Of a stretch of 64,000 bases of DNA, positions 54,994-63,755 are shown piece by piece. This DNA comes from Dechloromonas hortensis (GTDB lineage: Bacteria; Pseudomonadota; Gammaproteobacteria; Burkholderiales; Rhodocyclaceae). Below the pieces are notes generated by a model. It saw nothing but the letters and a program-made list of their open reading frames with translations, made no database searches and was not told the origin of the DNA. Location of the stretch: positions 1 to 64,000 of the forward strand of contig NZ_SSSQ01000004.1 in NCBI RefSeq assembly GCF_009469765.1. Reading direction: 5' to 3'. A program made the translations under genes and the position numbers. Each line of letters begins with the position of its first letter. Position 1 is the stretch's first letter.

Positions 54994-56091
54994 CTCTGGT
55001 GCGTCATCGTCTGTATCTTCCGAGAACTCAGTCGGCACCTCTTTTTCCTCTGGCTGTTCTCGACGCAATGCCCTTAGATTGACCATCAAATAGTCCCCAT
55101 AAGGCGTTAGGGTCCAGTATGTATCTGTGTCTTTGACGCTGCGAGCCTTCTTGTTCTCTTTTATCAGTCCAAGCGCCCGGAACTGAACAATGCATGTGTC
55201 AAACACTTCATCTTCGAACTTGAATTCTTTTAACGCAGCATCGGTGAGCTTTGAATTTTTCTCGAACTGCTCCTTTGCTCGCTTCTCGAAAAACTTTTGT
55301 ATCGCCCATCTCAGATTCCATTGACGCGATTCATTAATCATCGAAGGAGCTACTGATGCGAAAATATCGTTCCAAGACAAGTGGAATGTCCCCTTGTAGC
55401 CACTACTTGAGTACGGGGACTTTCGCTGTGTTGCGGTAAAGGAGCAGCTAATTTCGAATTGGTCTTCTCCTTGCGTAAGCGTGTTAGCTTCTGGTGGTGG
55501 TGCTGTCTTCGCGGCTTCAATTTGCGCTTCCAATTCGGAGACTCTCTTACGCAAGGCCAATGCTTCTTGAAGAGTTGCTTCGGTTGGTACTTCACTGGCG
55601 CGAACCCATCCAACTGCTGGGGTGCGCTTGATAGCAGAGGTGACGCCAATGATCACTTGAGCGCGAAGATCATCAACTGTCGTCCAGTACACACAGGTGT
55701 GTCGCTTCTCAACCTTTGCGCGAAATGCATTGAGTTTTTCCCAAAGTGCGCCATCAGTCTCTGTCTTGTCCCTTGGCAGATTGTCCGGTTCTTTGTGCAG
55801 TAGGGGGATCACCGGCTTTTTCAAGGAGGTGGCGTGATCGTATTCCTTCTCTGTGTAGCCTATTCCGGCTTCATCAAGAGATCCGTATCTACCGCCAATA
55901 ATTAGGGCGTAGTAGTCTGAAGACTCAATAACGTCTTTGATCAACTCCCATGCAGTATCGTCTGCAGCTGGAAAAAGTTCCATTCCTGCAGGCATGTGAT
56001 CAAGCTCCAGAATCGCTCGAAGTACAGCCTGCCGCTCGTTCTGAAGATCACGGAAGGTCGAGCTTATGAATACTTGAAATTTTTTGTCCAT
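54988..56091 (-). CDS. DUF4062-domain protein with coiled coil and C-terminal domain
   Basis: 367 aa. Residues 1-100 form a DUF4062 domain (FQVFISSTFRDLQNERQAVL; DYYALIIGGRYGSLD; GIGYTEKEYDHA), a TIR/Rossmann-like fold found in STAND NTPases and other defence-associated proteins. A short coiled coil follows at about 180-205. The C-terminal part (about 215-345) has a wHTH-like look (DTYWTLTPYGDYL) and the tail is acidic. No NTPase domain is present, so this is a minimal DUF4062 protein. ATG start. GC content is well below average, and the gene is flanked by attC-type sequence. A defence role is inferred. Confidence 0.75.
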   Translation of the reverse strand: MDKKFQVFISSTFRDLQNERQAVLRAILELDHMPAGMELFPAADDTAWELIKDVIESSDYYALIIGGRYGSLDEAGIGYTEKEYDHATSLKKPVIPLLHKEPDNLPRDKTETDGALWEKLNAFRAKVEKRHTCVYWTTVDDLRAQVIIGVTSAIKRTPAVGWVRASEVPTEATLQEALALRKRVSELEAQIEAAKTAPPPEANTLTQGEDQFEISCSFTATQRKSPYSSSGYKGTFHLSWNDIFASVAPSMINESRQWNLRWAIQKFFEKRAKEQFEKNSKLTDAALKEFKFEDEVFDTCIVQFRALGLIKENKKARSVKDTDTYWTLTPYGDYLMVNLRALRREQPEEKEVPTEFSEDTDDDAPEA

Positions 56092-56116
56092 ATCTAATTG
56101 GCACTGCTATTGAGAG

Positions 56117-56174
56117 GCATAACGTCGGAATTCAGCGGCGGCCAGAGGCCGTCCGCTGAAATGAAGGGTTAGAC
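56117..56174 (-). repeat. Integron attC (59-be) recombination site
   Basis: On the minus strand 56174-56117: R'' box GTCTAAC, a long stem with TTCAGCGG / CCGCTGAA, an extrahelical A, then CGGCC-TCT-GGCCG, and R' box GTTATGC. This is the canonical single-strand-folding attC layout. The upstream ORF ends inside it. Orientation matches both flanking genes (minus). Confidence 0.8.
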
Positions 56175-56668
56175 TTTAAATTTGTCTCGAACTCCGATAA
56201 CCAATCATCGCCAGGAAACATAGCCTTCCACACTGCAAGGATCTTTTCAGAATCAGATGGATGCGTAGCTATAAGTTTTATGAGTTCGTTCTTTGGCGTT
56301 AGCGTATCGGGCTCGGATTGACCGAACGCGTCAGGATCAAAAGACTTGGCAAAATCTTGGGGCAATTGCGATGGAAAGAGAATTGCCAGCGCCTTCGCCT
56401 TGTTTTGTGTTGTGTTTGGGTTGTCGCCAGCTAGCAAGATCTCTGCTGCTTTTAGAGAAAAATCGTCACGACCCTTCTGATACTGTGACCACATCCCCAA
56501 CATGACGGTGGCCGCGACAACAATGATTGGGACCGCCACCCCTATGGCAGTCCACTTTGCCTTATGCCTTTCGACCTGAAGCTTGGCTCTTTCGAGTTCC
56601 AACTTGTCCCGTTCGAGATCTAACTTTTGCTTCTCAAACATGAGCTTCTCGCGTTCGATGTTTGCCAC
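56132..56668 (-). CDS. Cassette-borne coiled-coil membrane protein
   Basis: 178 aa from the GTG at 56668 (GGGAGG 11 nt upstream; a GTG three codons earlier is too close to that site). An N-terminal Lys/Glu/Leu heptad coiled coil (about 3-40, LDLERDKLELERAKLQVERH), one membrane helix (about 42-62), then a domain of about 110 residues with no known fold. The last ten codons lie in the attC hairpin (ending RTASGRR), so the natural C terminus is cassette-derived. It is transcribed toward the DUF4062 gene and is the first gene of the pair. Confidence 0.65.
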   Translation of the reverse strand: MANIEREKLMFEKQKLDLERDKLELERAKLQVERHKAKWTAIGVAVPIIVVAATVMLGMWSQYQKGRDDFSLKAAEILLAGDNPNTTQNKAKALAILFPSQLPQDFAKSFDPDAFGQSEPDTLTPKNELIKLIATHPSDSEKILAVWKAMFPGDDWLSEFETNLKSNPSFQRTASGRR

Positions 56669-56677
56669 TTTACGCAC

Positions 56678-57050
56678 TTCCTCCCTAGGGCAATTCTTAA
56701 GGTCTAATAGTTATTAAACGGACCTGCTGGGTCCGTATATGAATTGATATCCATGCTGGCATTATGCTAGTGCTATTGCCCGTCGAGCAAGGGAGTTCCG
56801 GTGTCCTGGTCCGCATAAAAACTCCAATAATACGGACGCGTAAAAGGCTGCTGAAATGTCCGCAATCGGGACAAATCCAAAACGACCGCTTCTGGCCGAA
56901 CTCTGCCTGATAACAAGTGTTAGTGCGCTACCAAAGAGCTAGGACCAATAATCAACAAACAATTAAGAAGCTTGTCCCGGTGCAGTAAAACCCTATTTTT
57001 CGCCATTTCTGGAGCGAACCGAATGGCTATTGCGCTGCTCCTGCGTCAAC
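56678..57050. other. Intergenic edge of the cassette island
   Basis: About 370 nt without a gene. It holds a short hairpin ACGGACC / GGTCCGT (56718-56736), and a stretch at 56870-56925 (CCGCTTCTGGCCGAA) that resembles spacer sequences I recall near gene cassettes. No integrase, attI or full attC was found here. Confidence 0.4.
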
Positions 57051-57051
57051 G

Positions 57052-57080
57052 AAAAAGCCCCGCGAAATTCGCGGGGCTTT
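57052..57080 (-). terminator. Intrinsic terminator of the second phasin gene
   Basis: Perfect 13-bp stem AAAGCCCCGCGAA / TTCGCGGGGCTTT with a one-base centre (strictly, the loop must take a few pairs), followed by TT on the minus strand. Lies 24 nt after the phasin stop. Confidence 0.85.
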
Positions 57081-57103
57081 GCTTTGCAGAAAGTCTGAAA
57101 GAC

Positions 57104-57640
57104 TTACTTGGCCTTCTTGGCAGCGTCGGTAGCGACCTTGGTCACGGCCGAAACGTTGGCTTGGGCAGCATCAGCGAACTGCTTGGCAACGGAGTTCATG
57201 TTGCCGAAAGCCGAGGTGGCGGCGGCAATGGCGTTCTGGATGGCGGCAACGGCGCTTTCCGAACCAGCCGGAGCGGACTTGGCGGCCATTTCGAGCATGC
57301 CGGTCATCGATTTCTGGAAGTCGCCGAATTGGGCTTCAACCATCTTGGCCAGTTCCTGCTGGGTCTGGCTGGTGATTTCGTACACCGAGCGGGTGTAGGC
57401 AACAGCCTTCTCGACAGCCGGTTGGGCCAGGGAAGATTGAACGGCCAGGGCTTCCTTCGGATCCTTGGCGCCGAGCACGGCCTTGACACCGGAAACGCCA
57501 TCTTCCAGAGCGGCGCGGGCGGTGTTCAGGTTGAGGGCGGCGATGCGCTCGGCGGAAGCCAGGGCGGTGTTGGCGACGGACAGCAGCGAGTCAACGGTGG
57601 CTTTGTTGGCAGCGGCGAATTGTTCGGTATTGATGGTCAT
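57104..57640 (-). CDS. phaP: Phasin-family protein (PhaP-type)
   Basis: 178 aa, helical, Ala-rich, with the phasin_2 pattern (FAAANKATVDSLLSVANTALASAERIAALNLNTAR) and an Ala/Lys tail. PhaP coats PHB granules and sets their number and size. The ATG at 57640 is preferred because CAGGAG lies 7 nt before it; an ATG two codons upstream sits on that site. A CTGC-N3-GCAC half-palindrome is 67 nt upstream. Strong terminator downstream. This is closer to the canonical granule phasin than the 163-aa paralogue. Confidence 0.9.
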   Translation of the reverse strand: MTINTEQFAAANKATVDSLLSVANTALASAERIAALNLNTARAALEDGVSGVKAVLGAKDPKEALAVQSSLAQPAVEKAVAYTRSVYEITSQTQQELAKMVEAQFGDFQKSMTGMLEMAAKSAPAGSESAVAAIQNAIAAATSAFGNMNSVAKQFADAAQANVSAVTKVATDAAKKAK

Positions 57641-57707
57641 GGACATCTCCTGAATTAGTTTGTCGGTTTGTTCGAGGTGCAGTATAGCCTAACAAATCCA
57701 AAAATGG

Positions 57708-57718
57708 TGCACCGCAGC
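57708..57718. promoter_or_regulatory. Candidate PhaR-type operator of phaP
   Basis: On the minus strand CTGCGGTGCAC, one mismatch from CTGC-N3-GCAG, 67 nt before the phaP start. It shares the CGCAGCAAT edge with the dispersed repeat, so the two could be confused. Confidence 0.4.
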
Positions 57719-57750
57719 AATTTTATTTTCATAACTGTAATTACTGATTA

Positions 57751-58482
57751 CTACTTCGCTGTCAGGGTCAGCAGGATGTCGGCGTACCAGGCGCAGTTCA
57801 GGCCGAGGGCTTCATCGAGCTTGAGGTCGCGCGAGCCGACGTCGAGGCGGGCCGAATGGACGCCGAGCAGCATCCACGGCAGATCGCCCAGCTCCGCCAC
57901 CGGCCCCGGCACCCGCATGACGACCGGGGCGCCGCTGGTGCCGCGGTGGGTGCGGGCATCGGTCAGGAAATAGCCCTGCCCCTGAAAACGCAACCCGAAG
58001 GAGGAGGCGATGATCGCCTGGCGGACGACCGGCATGTGGTGCAGCGTATCGTGAAAGCCGAGCGGAAAACCGACGACGAGCAATGAACTGCCGACTTCGA
58101 CCTGATCGAAGCGGCCGAGCAGATGCTGCGGCGTGAAGGCCCGATAGAGTGCGCTTTTCGGGAAGGCCTCCCGATCGATTTCGAGGACGGCGACGTCAAT
58201 CTCGCCGGCCGTATCCGACCCCTGCCGCCACAGGCTCTTGCCGTCACGGTAGAGCGGCATCGAGAAGCCAGTGGATTTGGCGATGTCGTCGGCGTTGATG
58301 TGCAGTTCGATCTCGATGCGGTTGGGAAAATGCTTGCTCGGTTTGTCGAACAGCACATGCCGACTGGTAACCAGAAAGAGCCGGCTGTCGCGCTCGAAGA
58401 AGAAGCCGCTGGCATTGGTCAGGTTTTGCTGCCGATTGAAGGTAAAGATGCGGGCAGCAGAGAGCAGGACTGTTTCGATCAT
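57751..58482 (-). CDS. Trypsin-like serine peptidase (cytosolic, Trypsin_2 type)
   Basis: 243 aa. The chymotrypsin-fold triad is visible: H42 (TSRHVLF), D96 (EIDVAVLEID) and S183 (HRGTSGAPVV). No signal peptide and no PDZ domain, so not a DegP-type protease; such proteins may act in the cytosol or be delivered otherwise. Substrate unknown. It lies between phaP and the divergent pbpC. Confidence 0.88.
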   Translation of the reverse strand: MIETVLLSAARIFTFNRQQNLTNASGFFFERDSRLFLVTSRHVLFDKPSKHFPNRIEIELHINADDIAKSTGFSMPLYRDGKSLWRQGSDTAGEIDVAVLEIDREAFPKSALYRAFTPQHLLGRFDQVEVGSSLLVVGFPLGFHDTLHHMPVVRQAIIASSFGLRFQGQGYFLTDARTHRGTSGAPVVMRVPGPVAELGDLPWMLLGVHSARLDVGSRDLKLDEALGLNCAWYADILLTLTAK

Positions 58483-58614
58483 CGGCGAGTCGCCTTTTAG
58501 TGAGGCCGGCTAGCAGCCGGCGCGTGAGCTGGTGCGGGTTGCCCGGTAGCATATTGAAGTCAGCATAGCACCGATGCCAGAACGGGCTTGCATCGGGCCA
58601 GCCAATCCCGTTAT

Positions 58615-60864
58615 ATGCCAGCCATCAGTCCCTCTCGTCATCGCCCTGTGTTTCTGCCGGAACTCCGCCCCCACCTGTTCGCCCTGCTCCTCGCCCTGCC
58701 GCTGCCGGCAGTGGCCTTGCCCAGCTATGGCGAAGTGCGCGCCGCCCATGTGTCGTCCGAAGCGACGCTACTTGCCCGCGACGGCAGGCCGCTACACAGC
58801 CTGCGGCTTGACATGCAGGTCCGCCGTTCGCCGTGGACACCGCTCGCCGAGATTTCACCGGCCCTGATCCGGGCGGTGATCGTTTCCGAAGACCGGCGCT
58901 TCATGGAACACGACGGGGTGGACTGGCCAGCTGCCGGCAAGGCTGCCTGGAGCAATTTCTGGGGCGGCCGGACACGCGGCGCCAGCACGCTGAGCATGCA
59001 ACTGGCCGGCTTGATCGACGACGACGGCCAGCGGCGCGGCCGCCGCTCCATTTTTGCCAAAATTTCGCAGTCGACCGCAGCACTGCGCCTGGAGGGCTTC
59101 TGGAGCAAGCGCCAGATCATCGAGGCCTACCTCAACCTGGTCAGTTTCCGCGGCGAACTGGTCGGCGTCGGCGCGATGAGCCGGCAACTGTTCGGTAAAT
59201 GGCCGCACGGCCTCGACGAACGCGAAGCGGCGCTGGCCGCCGCCCTGCTCCGCTCACCGAACGCCAGCCCGGCCCTGGTCGCCAAACGGGCCTGCAACCT
59301 GCTTAAGGAAATGCAGCGGGGTACCGAATGCGCGGGCCTGGAGGGCTTTGCCGGCCGGACCCTGAGCGGCGCGCAGGCGGAAACGGCGACCGCCCCCGGC
59401 GAGCAACTGGCCCCGCACCTGGCCCGCAAGCTACTGGTCGCGCCGGGCCAGCAACTGCGCTCCAGCCTCGACGCCGATCTCCAGCGCTTTGCCAGCCAGG
59501 CCTTGCGCCGCCAGTTGTCGGCCCTGCGCCAGCAGAATGTCGAGGATGGCGCGCTGCTCGTCATCGACAATGCCAGCGGCGAGATCCTGGCCTGGGTCGG
59601 CTCGAGCGGCGATCTCTCCGGCGCCGCCGAAGTCGATGGCGCGACGGCGCTGCGCCAGGCCGGCTCGACGCTGAAACCCTTTCTCTATGCGCTGGCCTTC
59701 GAACGCCGCCAGCTGACCCCGGCGGCGCTGATCGAGGATGCGCCGCTGACGCTCGATACCGGCAACGGCCTCTATGCGCCGCAAAACTACGAGCCGCACT
59801 ACCGCGGCTGGGTCTCGGCGCGCATGGCGCTGGCCGGCTCGCTCAACGTGCCGGCCGTCAAGACGCTGGTCCGCCTCGGCCCCGACGCCTTCCACCAGCG
59901 CCTGCGGCAGACCGGCTTCAGCAGCCTGCAGCAAAGCGGCGACTGGTACGGCTACAGCCTGGCCCTCGGCTCGGCCGACATTTCGCTGTTGATGCTGGCC
60001 AACGCCTACCGGACCCTGGCCAATGCCGGCCAGTGGTCGCCGCTGCGCGTCGTGCCGGGCAAGGGCACCGCCCCCATCCCCTGCCAGCGCGACGGCTGCG
60101 CCGGCGTCTTCGCCGGCCCGAGCCGGGCGGTCAACACGCCGGCCAGTGCCTTTTTGGTCGGCGACATCCTGGCCGACCGCAACGCCCGCGCTGCCACCTT
60201 CGGCCTCGAATCCTGGCTGTCCACACCCTACTGGAGCGCAGCCAAGACCGGCACCAGCAAGGACATGCGCGACAACTGGTGTGCCGGCTGGTCGCGCCGC
60301 TATACCGTCGCCGTCTGGGTCGGCAATGCTGGCGGCAGCCCGATGCACGACGTTTCCGGCATTTCCGGCGCGGCGCCGGTGTGGCGCGAGGTGATGGACT
60401 GGCTGCACCGCGGCGACCCCGGGCAGGGCCGCCCCCGGCTCGCCAGCCGGCCGCCGGCCGCCCCGGCCGGCCTAGTCAGGACGCGCATCCGCTTCGAACC
60501 GGCCCGTGAGCCGGCCCGCGACGAATGGTTCATCGCAGGCAGCGAAACGCCGCTCGTTCGCGCCGCCTCGGCCAGCGCGCTGGCGCGCATCGCCTACCCG
60601 GCCGAGGGCAGCATCATCGCCCTCGATCCGGATATTCCGCCGCAGCGCCAACGCGTCCCGCTCCGCCTGTCGGCAACGGCCGAAGCCGGCTGGCGCTGGC
60701 GACTCGACCAGCAAGTACTCGGCCCGGCCGACAGCCGGCTGCTCTGGCTGCCGCAGCCGGGCAAACACCGGTTGCGCCTGGAAAACAGCCGTGGCGAAAC
60801 GATGGATACGGTCAATTTCGAAGTCCGTGCCCTGAAGGGGCGACGCGCCGCGGCCAGTCGCTAA
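58615..60864 (+). CDS. pbpC: Penicillin-binding protein 1C (bifunctional transglycosylase/transpeptidase)
   Basis: 749 aa. Membrane/signal segment about 10-35, GT51 transglycosylase (about 50-225) with Glu92 in SEDRRFMEHDGVD, then the transpeptidase (about 290-570) with SxxK Ser351 (GSTLKPF) and KTGTS, and a C-terminal BiPBP_C domain (about 640-740) typical of PBP1C. It builds peptidoglycan in the periplasm. The ATG at 58615 is used; the open frame starts with a TTG nine codons earlier. In many bacteria pbpC is next to the alpha-2-macroglobulin gene; here they are 39 kb apart. Confidence 0.94.
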   Translation: MPAISPSRHRPVFLPELRPHLFALLLALPLPAVALPSYGEVRAAHVSSEATLLARDGRPLHSLRLDMQVRRSPWTPLAEISPALIRAVIVSEDRRFMEHDGVDWPAAGKAAWSNFWGGRTRGASTLSMQLAGLIDDDGQRRGRRSIFAKISQSTAALRLEGFWSKRQIIEAYLNLVSFRGELVGVGAMSRQLFGKWPHGLDEREAALAAALLRSPNASPALVAKRACNLLKEMQRGTECAGLEGFAGRTLSGAQAETATAPGEQLAPHLARKLLVAPGQQLRSSLDADLQRFASQALRRQLSALRQQNVEDGALLVIDNASGEILAWVGSSGDLSGAAEVDGATALRQAGSTLKPFLYALAFERRQLTPAALIEDAPLTLDTGNGLYAPQNYEPHYRGWVSARMALAGSLNVPAVKTLVRLGPDAFHQRLRQTGFSSLQQSGDWYGYSLALGSADISLLMLANAYRTLANAGQWSPLRVVPGKGTAPIPCQRDGCAGVFAGPSRAVNTPASAFLVGDILADRNARAATFGLESWLSTPYWSAAKTGTSKDMRDNWCAGWSRRYTVAVWVGNAGGSPMHDVSGISGAAPVWREVMDWLHRGDPGQGRPRLASRPPAAPAGLVRTRIRFEPAREPARDEWFIAGSETPLVRAASASALARIAYPAEGSIIALDPDIPPQRQRVPLRLSATAEAGWRWRLDQQVLGPADSRLLWLPQPGKHRLRLENSRGETMDTVNFEVRALKGRRAAASR
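59048..59083 (+). repeat. Dispersed repeat, copy 7 (inside pbpC)
   Basis: ATTTTTGCC, AAAATTTCGCA and GTCGACCGCAGCA in phase with the pbpC reading frame (part of KISQSTAAL). Same T-arm and core as the intergenic copies. Confidence 0.5.
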
Positions 60865-60873
60865 GGGCGGCGC

Positions 60874-62022
60874 TCAGTCGCTTTCGGCAAAGAGATAGCG
60901 CCGCTTGCCGGCCTCCTTGGCCCGGTACATCGCCAGATCGGCGAGGCGGATGATGCCGTCCGGCGTGCTGGCCGGGCCGACATTCGGGAACAGGCAGATG
61001 CCGATGCTGGCGCTCAGCGAGTAACCGGGCGGCAGGCCGGGAATCGGCGATTCGATCAGCGAAATCAGCTTGCCGGCGAGATGGGCGGCGCCGTCGCAGG
61101 AGCCGATGTCCTGGGCAAGCACGAAAAACTCGTCGCCGCCGAGACGCGACACGGTATCGGTTTCGCGCATCGCCGTACTCAGCCGGCGGGCGATTTCGCA
61201 CAGGGCAATGTCGCCGGCAGCATGGCCGAGCCGGTCGTTGACCGCCTTGAAGCCATCGAGATCGACAAAATAGCCGGCATGCCGCTCGGCATCGCGGCGG
61301 GCCAGGGCCAGCGCCTGGTTGATCCGGTCGATCAGCAGGTCGCGGTTCGGTAAACCGGTCAGGCGATCGTGCAGCGAACGTTCGAGATGCTGGCGGCGTT
61401 CGTGGTCGAGCTGCATTTCGCGCAGGAAAAGCTGGCGGCGCTGGTATTCGACCAGATAGCCGGCGGCCCCACCGATCAGGTTGGCCGAAATCAGGAAGAA
61501 ATTGTGGCTGAGCAGCAGCGGCGCCGGGTATTGCCGCAGATGGCCGAACAGCAGGTTGTAGAGCAGCAGGAGCAGCACGCTGACCGCCAGCGCCTGGATG
61601 AAACGGGCACCGAGCAGGTTGTAGGTATAGAAGGTGGCGAGCATCAGGCCCGGATAGTAGTAGGCGCTGCTGTCCACCGGCAGATGCCAGAGCATGGCGA
61701 TCAGGCCGAGCCCGGCGGCGAGGCCGACCAGGGCAAGCGGCAACTGGCTGGTCTTTTCGAACCACGGTGAAAAACTGAGGGCGAGCACGCCGACCGCCAC
61801 ACCCAGCGCCAGCAGGCGAATGCTCCACACCGTTTGCCACAGTTCGTGCGGCACGAAAAGATGATCCAGCGCGCCATAGAGAAAGTAGACGACGGTGCCG
61901 ACCGCAATCGCCGCCCGCCCCTGCAGGCGCAAGCGTGGCAGCAGATGGCGGACGAAAGCCTGCTCGGTTTCCGGGTCGCGGAAACTGAGGGTCAGGGGAT
62001 GCAGGCGATTCATCGAAGACAT
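60874..62022 (-). CDS. Membrane diguanylate cyclase (GGDEF)
   Basis: 382 aa. Six hydrophobic segments (about 35-205) form an integral membrane sensor, followed by GGDEF (about 220-380) with an intact RLGGDEF at 293-299 (variant Leu). Makes c-di-GMP. The ATG at 62022 is chosen; another ATG three codons later is possible, and the longer frame runs into the divergent gene. No EAL domain. Signal unknown. Confidence 0.9.
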   Translation of the reverse strand: MSSMNRLHPLTLSFRDPETEQAFVRHLLPRLRLQGRAAIAVGTVVYFLYGALDHLFVPHELWQTVWSIRLLALGVAVGVLALSFSPWFEKTSQLPLALVGLAAGLGLIAMLWHLPVDSSAYYYPGLMLATFYTYNLLGARFIQALAVSVLLLLLYNLLFGHLRQYPAPLLLSHNFFLISANLIGGAAGYLVEYQRRQLFLREMQLDHERRQHLERSLHDRLTGLPNRDLLIDRINQALALARRDAERHAGYFVDLDGFKAVNDRLGHAAGDIALCEIARRLSTAMRETDTVSRLGGDEFFVLAQDIGSCDGAAHLAGKLISLIESPIPGLPPGYSLSASIGICLFPNVGPASTPDGIIRLADLAMYRAKEAGKRRYLFAESD

Positions 62023-62169
62023 GCGGGGCGGAGCACCTTGGCCGAAAAATCCTCGGCGAGCGAAAACGAAGGGCAAACGGACGACAGCCACAGTAAAGGA
62101 TATCTTGGCCGGTGCGGCAAGAGGTTTTCCCCAGTGACCCGCCAGCGCCGCCTGTGGCAAGATGCCGGC

Positions 62170-62862
62170 ATGCATGCTCTGCCCCACCTCTCCGCGATCG
62201 ACTGGCTTGCGCTGGCCGCCTTCTTTGCCTGCTGGGCCGGTTACGCCTGGTTCTCCGAACATAGCCACTGGGGTGCCGGCGGCCTGATCCGGACCAGCCA
62301 GGCCTACCGGCTGGACTGGGCCTACCGCATGCTGGAGCGCGAGGTACGGGTCACCGATTCGACGCTGATCGGCAACCTGATGACCAGCGTCTCCTTCTAC
62401 GCCAACACCACCATCTACATCATCGCCGGCCTGGTCGCCGCGCTCGGCGCGGCCGACAAGCTGATCAGCGTCACCGCCGAACTGCCCTTTGGCGGCGCCG
62501 GCAACCGTGAACTGCTTGAGATCAAGCTGATGCTGGTCCTTGCCAGCTTCGTCTTCGCCTATTTCAAATTCACCTGGTCGCTGCGCCAGTTCAACCTGCT
62601 CTCCATCCTGGTTGGCGCCGCACCGCAGGGCAAGACCGGCGAGCCGGGCATCGATGATTACGCACAACGGGTGGCTGCGGCCAACAGCCTGGCCGGCGAC
62701 GACTTCAATCGCGGCATCCGCGCCTATTATTTCGGCCTCGCCGCCTCCGGCTGGCTGCTCAGCCCGCTCGTCCTCGCCGCCCTCGCCGTCAGCGTGCTGG
62801 TCGTCCTCTACCGGCGCGACTACCGCTCGGCGGCCCTGGCCGTCGTCAGCAAAAAAACCTGA
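62170..62862 (+). CDS. DUF599-family membrane protein
   Basis: 230 aa, four hydrophobic segments (about 8-25, 70-95, 115-140, 185-215). Family blocks RTSQAYRLDWAYRMLEREVRV and FKFTWSLRQFNLLSILVGAAP identify DUF599, inner-membrane proteins of unknown function. ATG at 62170. It lies 5 nt before rarD, probably one operon. Confidence 0.85.
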   Translation: MHALPHLSAIDWLALAAFFACWAGYAWFSEHSHWGAGGLIRTSQAYRLDWAYRMLEREVRVTDSTLIGNLMTSVSFYANTTIYIIAGLVAALGAADKLISVTAELPFGGAGNRELLEIKLMLVLASFVFAYFKFTWSLRQFNLLSILVGAAPQGKTGEPGIDDYAQRVAAANSLAGDDFNRGIRAYYFGLAASGWLLSPLVLAALAVSVLVVLYRRDYRSAALAVVSKKT

Positions 62863-62867
62863 GGCCC

Positions 62868-63752
62868 ATGAATCGTCAATCCCAACTGGCCGGCATCGGC
62901 TTCGGCCTGCTCGCCTATGGCATCTGGGGCTTCTTTCCCCTGTTCTTCCACCAGCTCAATCACGTCTCGCCGATGGACGTGCTGTCCAACCGCGCCGTCT
63001 GGGCCTGCCTCTTCGTCGGCATCCTGCTTACCATCGGCCGGCGCTGGGGCAAGGTTCTGGCCATCTTCAAAAGGCCACGGCAGTTCGCCATGCTCGCCCT
63101 GGCCGCGCTGCTGGTCGGCAGCAACTGGCTGATGTTCCTGTGGGCGGTCGGCCATCAGCAGGTGGTCGCTTCCAGCCTCGGCTACTTCCTGACGCCGCTG
63201 GTCAATGTGCTGCTCGGCCTGCTCGTGCTGAAAGAGCGCCTGAACCGGCTGGAATGGATTTCGGTCGGCCTCGCCGTCGCCGCCATCGCCAATGAAGTGA
63301 TCGCCCTCGGCAGCCTGCCCTGGGTCTCGCTGTTTCTCGCCGCCACCTTCGGCACCTACGGCCTGGTCCGCAAGCAGGTCCCGGTCGATGCGTTGTCCGG
63401 CCTCTGGCTGGAAACCCTCGCCATGCTGCCGGTGTGCGGCCTCTACGCGCTATGGCAGGCGCAAGCCGGACATATGGTTTTTGCCGCCCAGGACGGGTTG
63501 ACCGCCGGACTGTTGATCGGCGCCGGCGTGCTGACCGCACTGCCGCTGATCGCCTTCGCCGCCGCCACCCAGCGCCTCGATCTGGCCACCGTCGGCATGC
63601 TGATGTACATCAACCCGACCATGCAGTTCGTCACTGCGGTCTGGATTTTCGGCGAGCCGATGCAGCCTGCCCGCCTGCTCAGCTTCGGCTTGATCTGGCT
63701 CGGCCTCTTTGTCTTTAGCTGGAGCATGTGGCAGAAGCTGCGCCGCTCCTAG
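62868..63752 (+). CDS. rarD: EamA-family transporter RarD
   Basis: 294 aa, ten hydrophobic segments. The N-terminal GLLAYGIWGFFPLFFHQL and SPMDVLSNRAVW, and MFLWAVGHQQVVASSLGYFL, match the RarD branch (chloramphenicol-sensitive protein) of the DMT superfamily. Probable metabolite exporter. Start ATG, 5 nt after the DUF599 stop. Confidence 0.92.
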   Translation: MNRQSQLAGIGFGLLAYGIWGFFPLFFHQLNHVSPMDVLSNRAVWACLFVGILLTIGRRWGKVLAIFKRPRQFAMLALAALLVGSNWLMFLWAVGHQQVVASSLGYFLTPLVNVLLGLLVLKERLNRLEWISVGLAVAAIANEVIALGSLPWVSLFLAATFGTYGLVRKQVPVDALSGLWLETLAMLPVCGLYALWQAQAGHMVFAAQDGLTAGLLIGAGVLTALPLIAFAAATQRLDLATVGMLMYINPTMQFVTAVWIFGEPMQPARLLSFGLIWLGLFVFSWSMWQKLRRS

Positions 63753-63755
63753 ACC

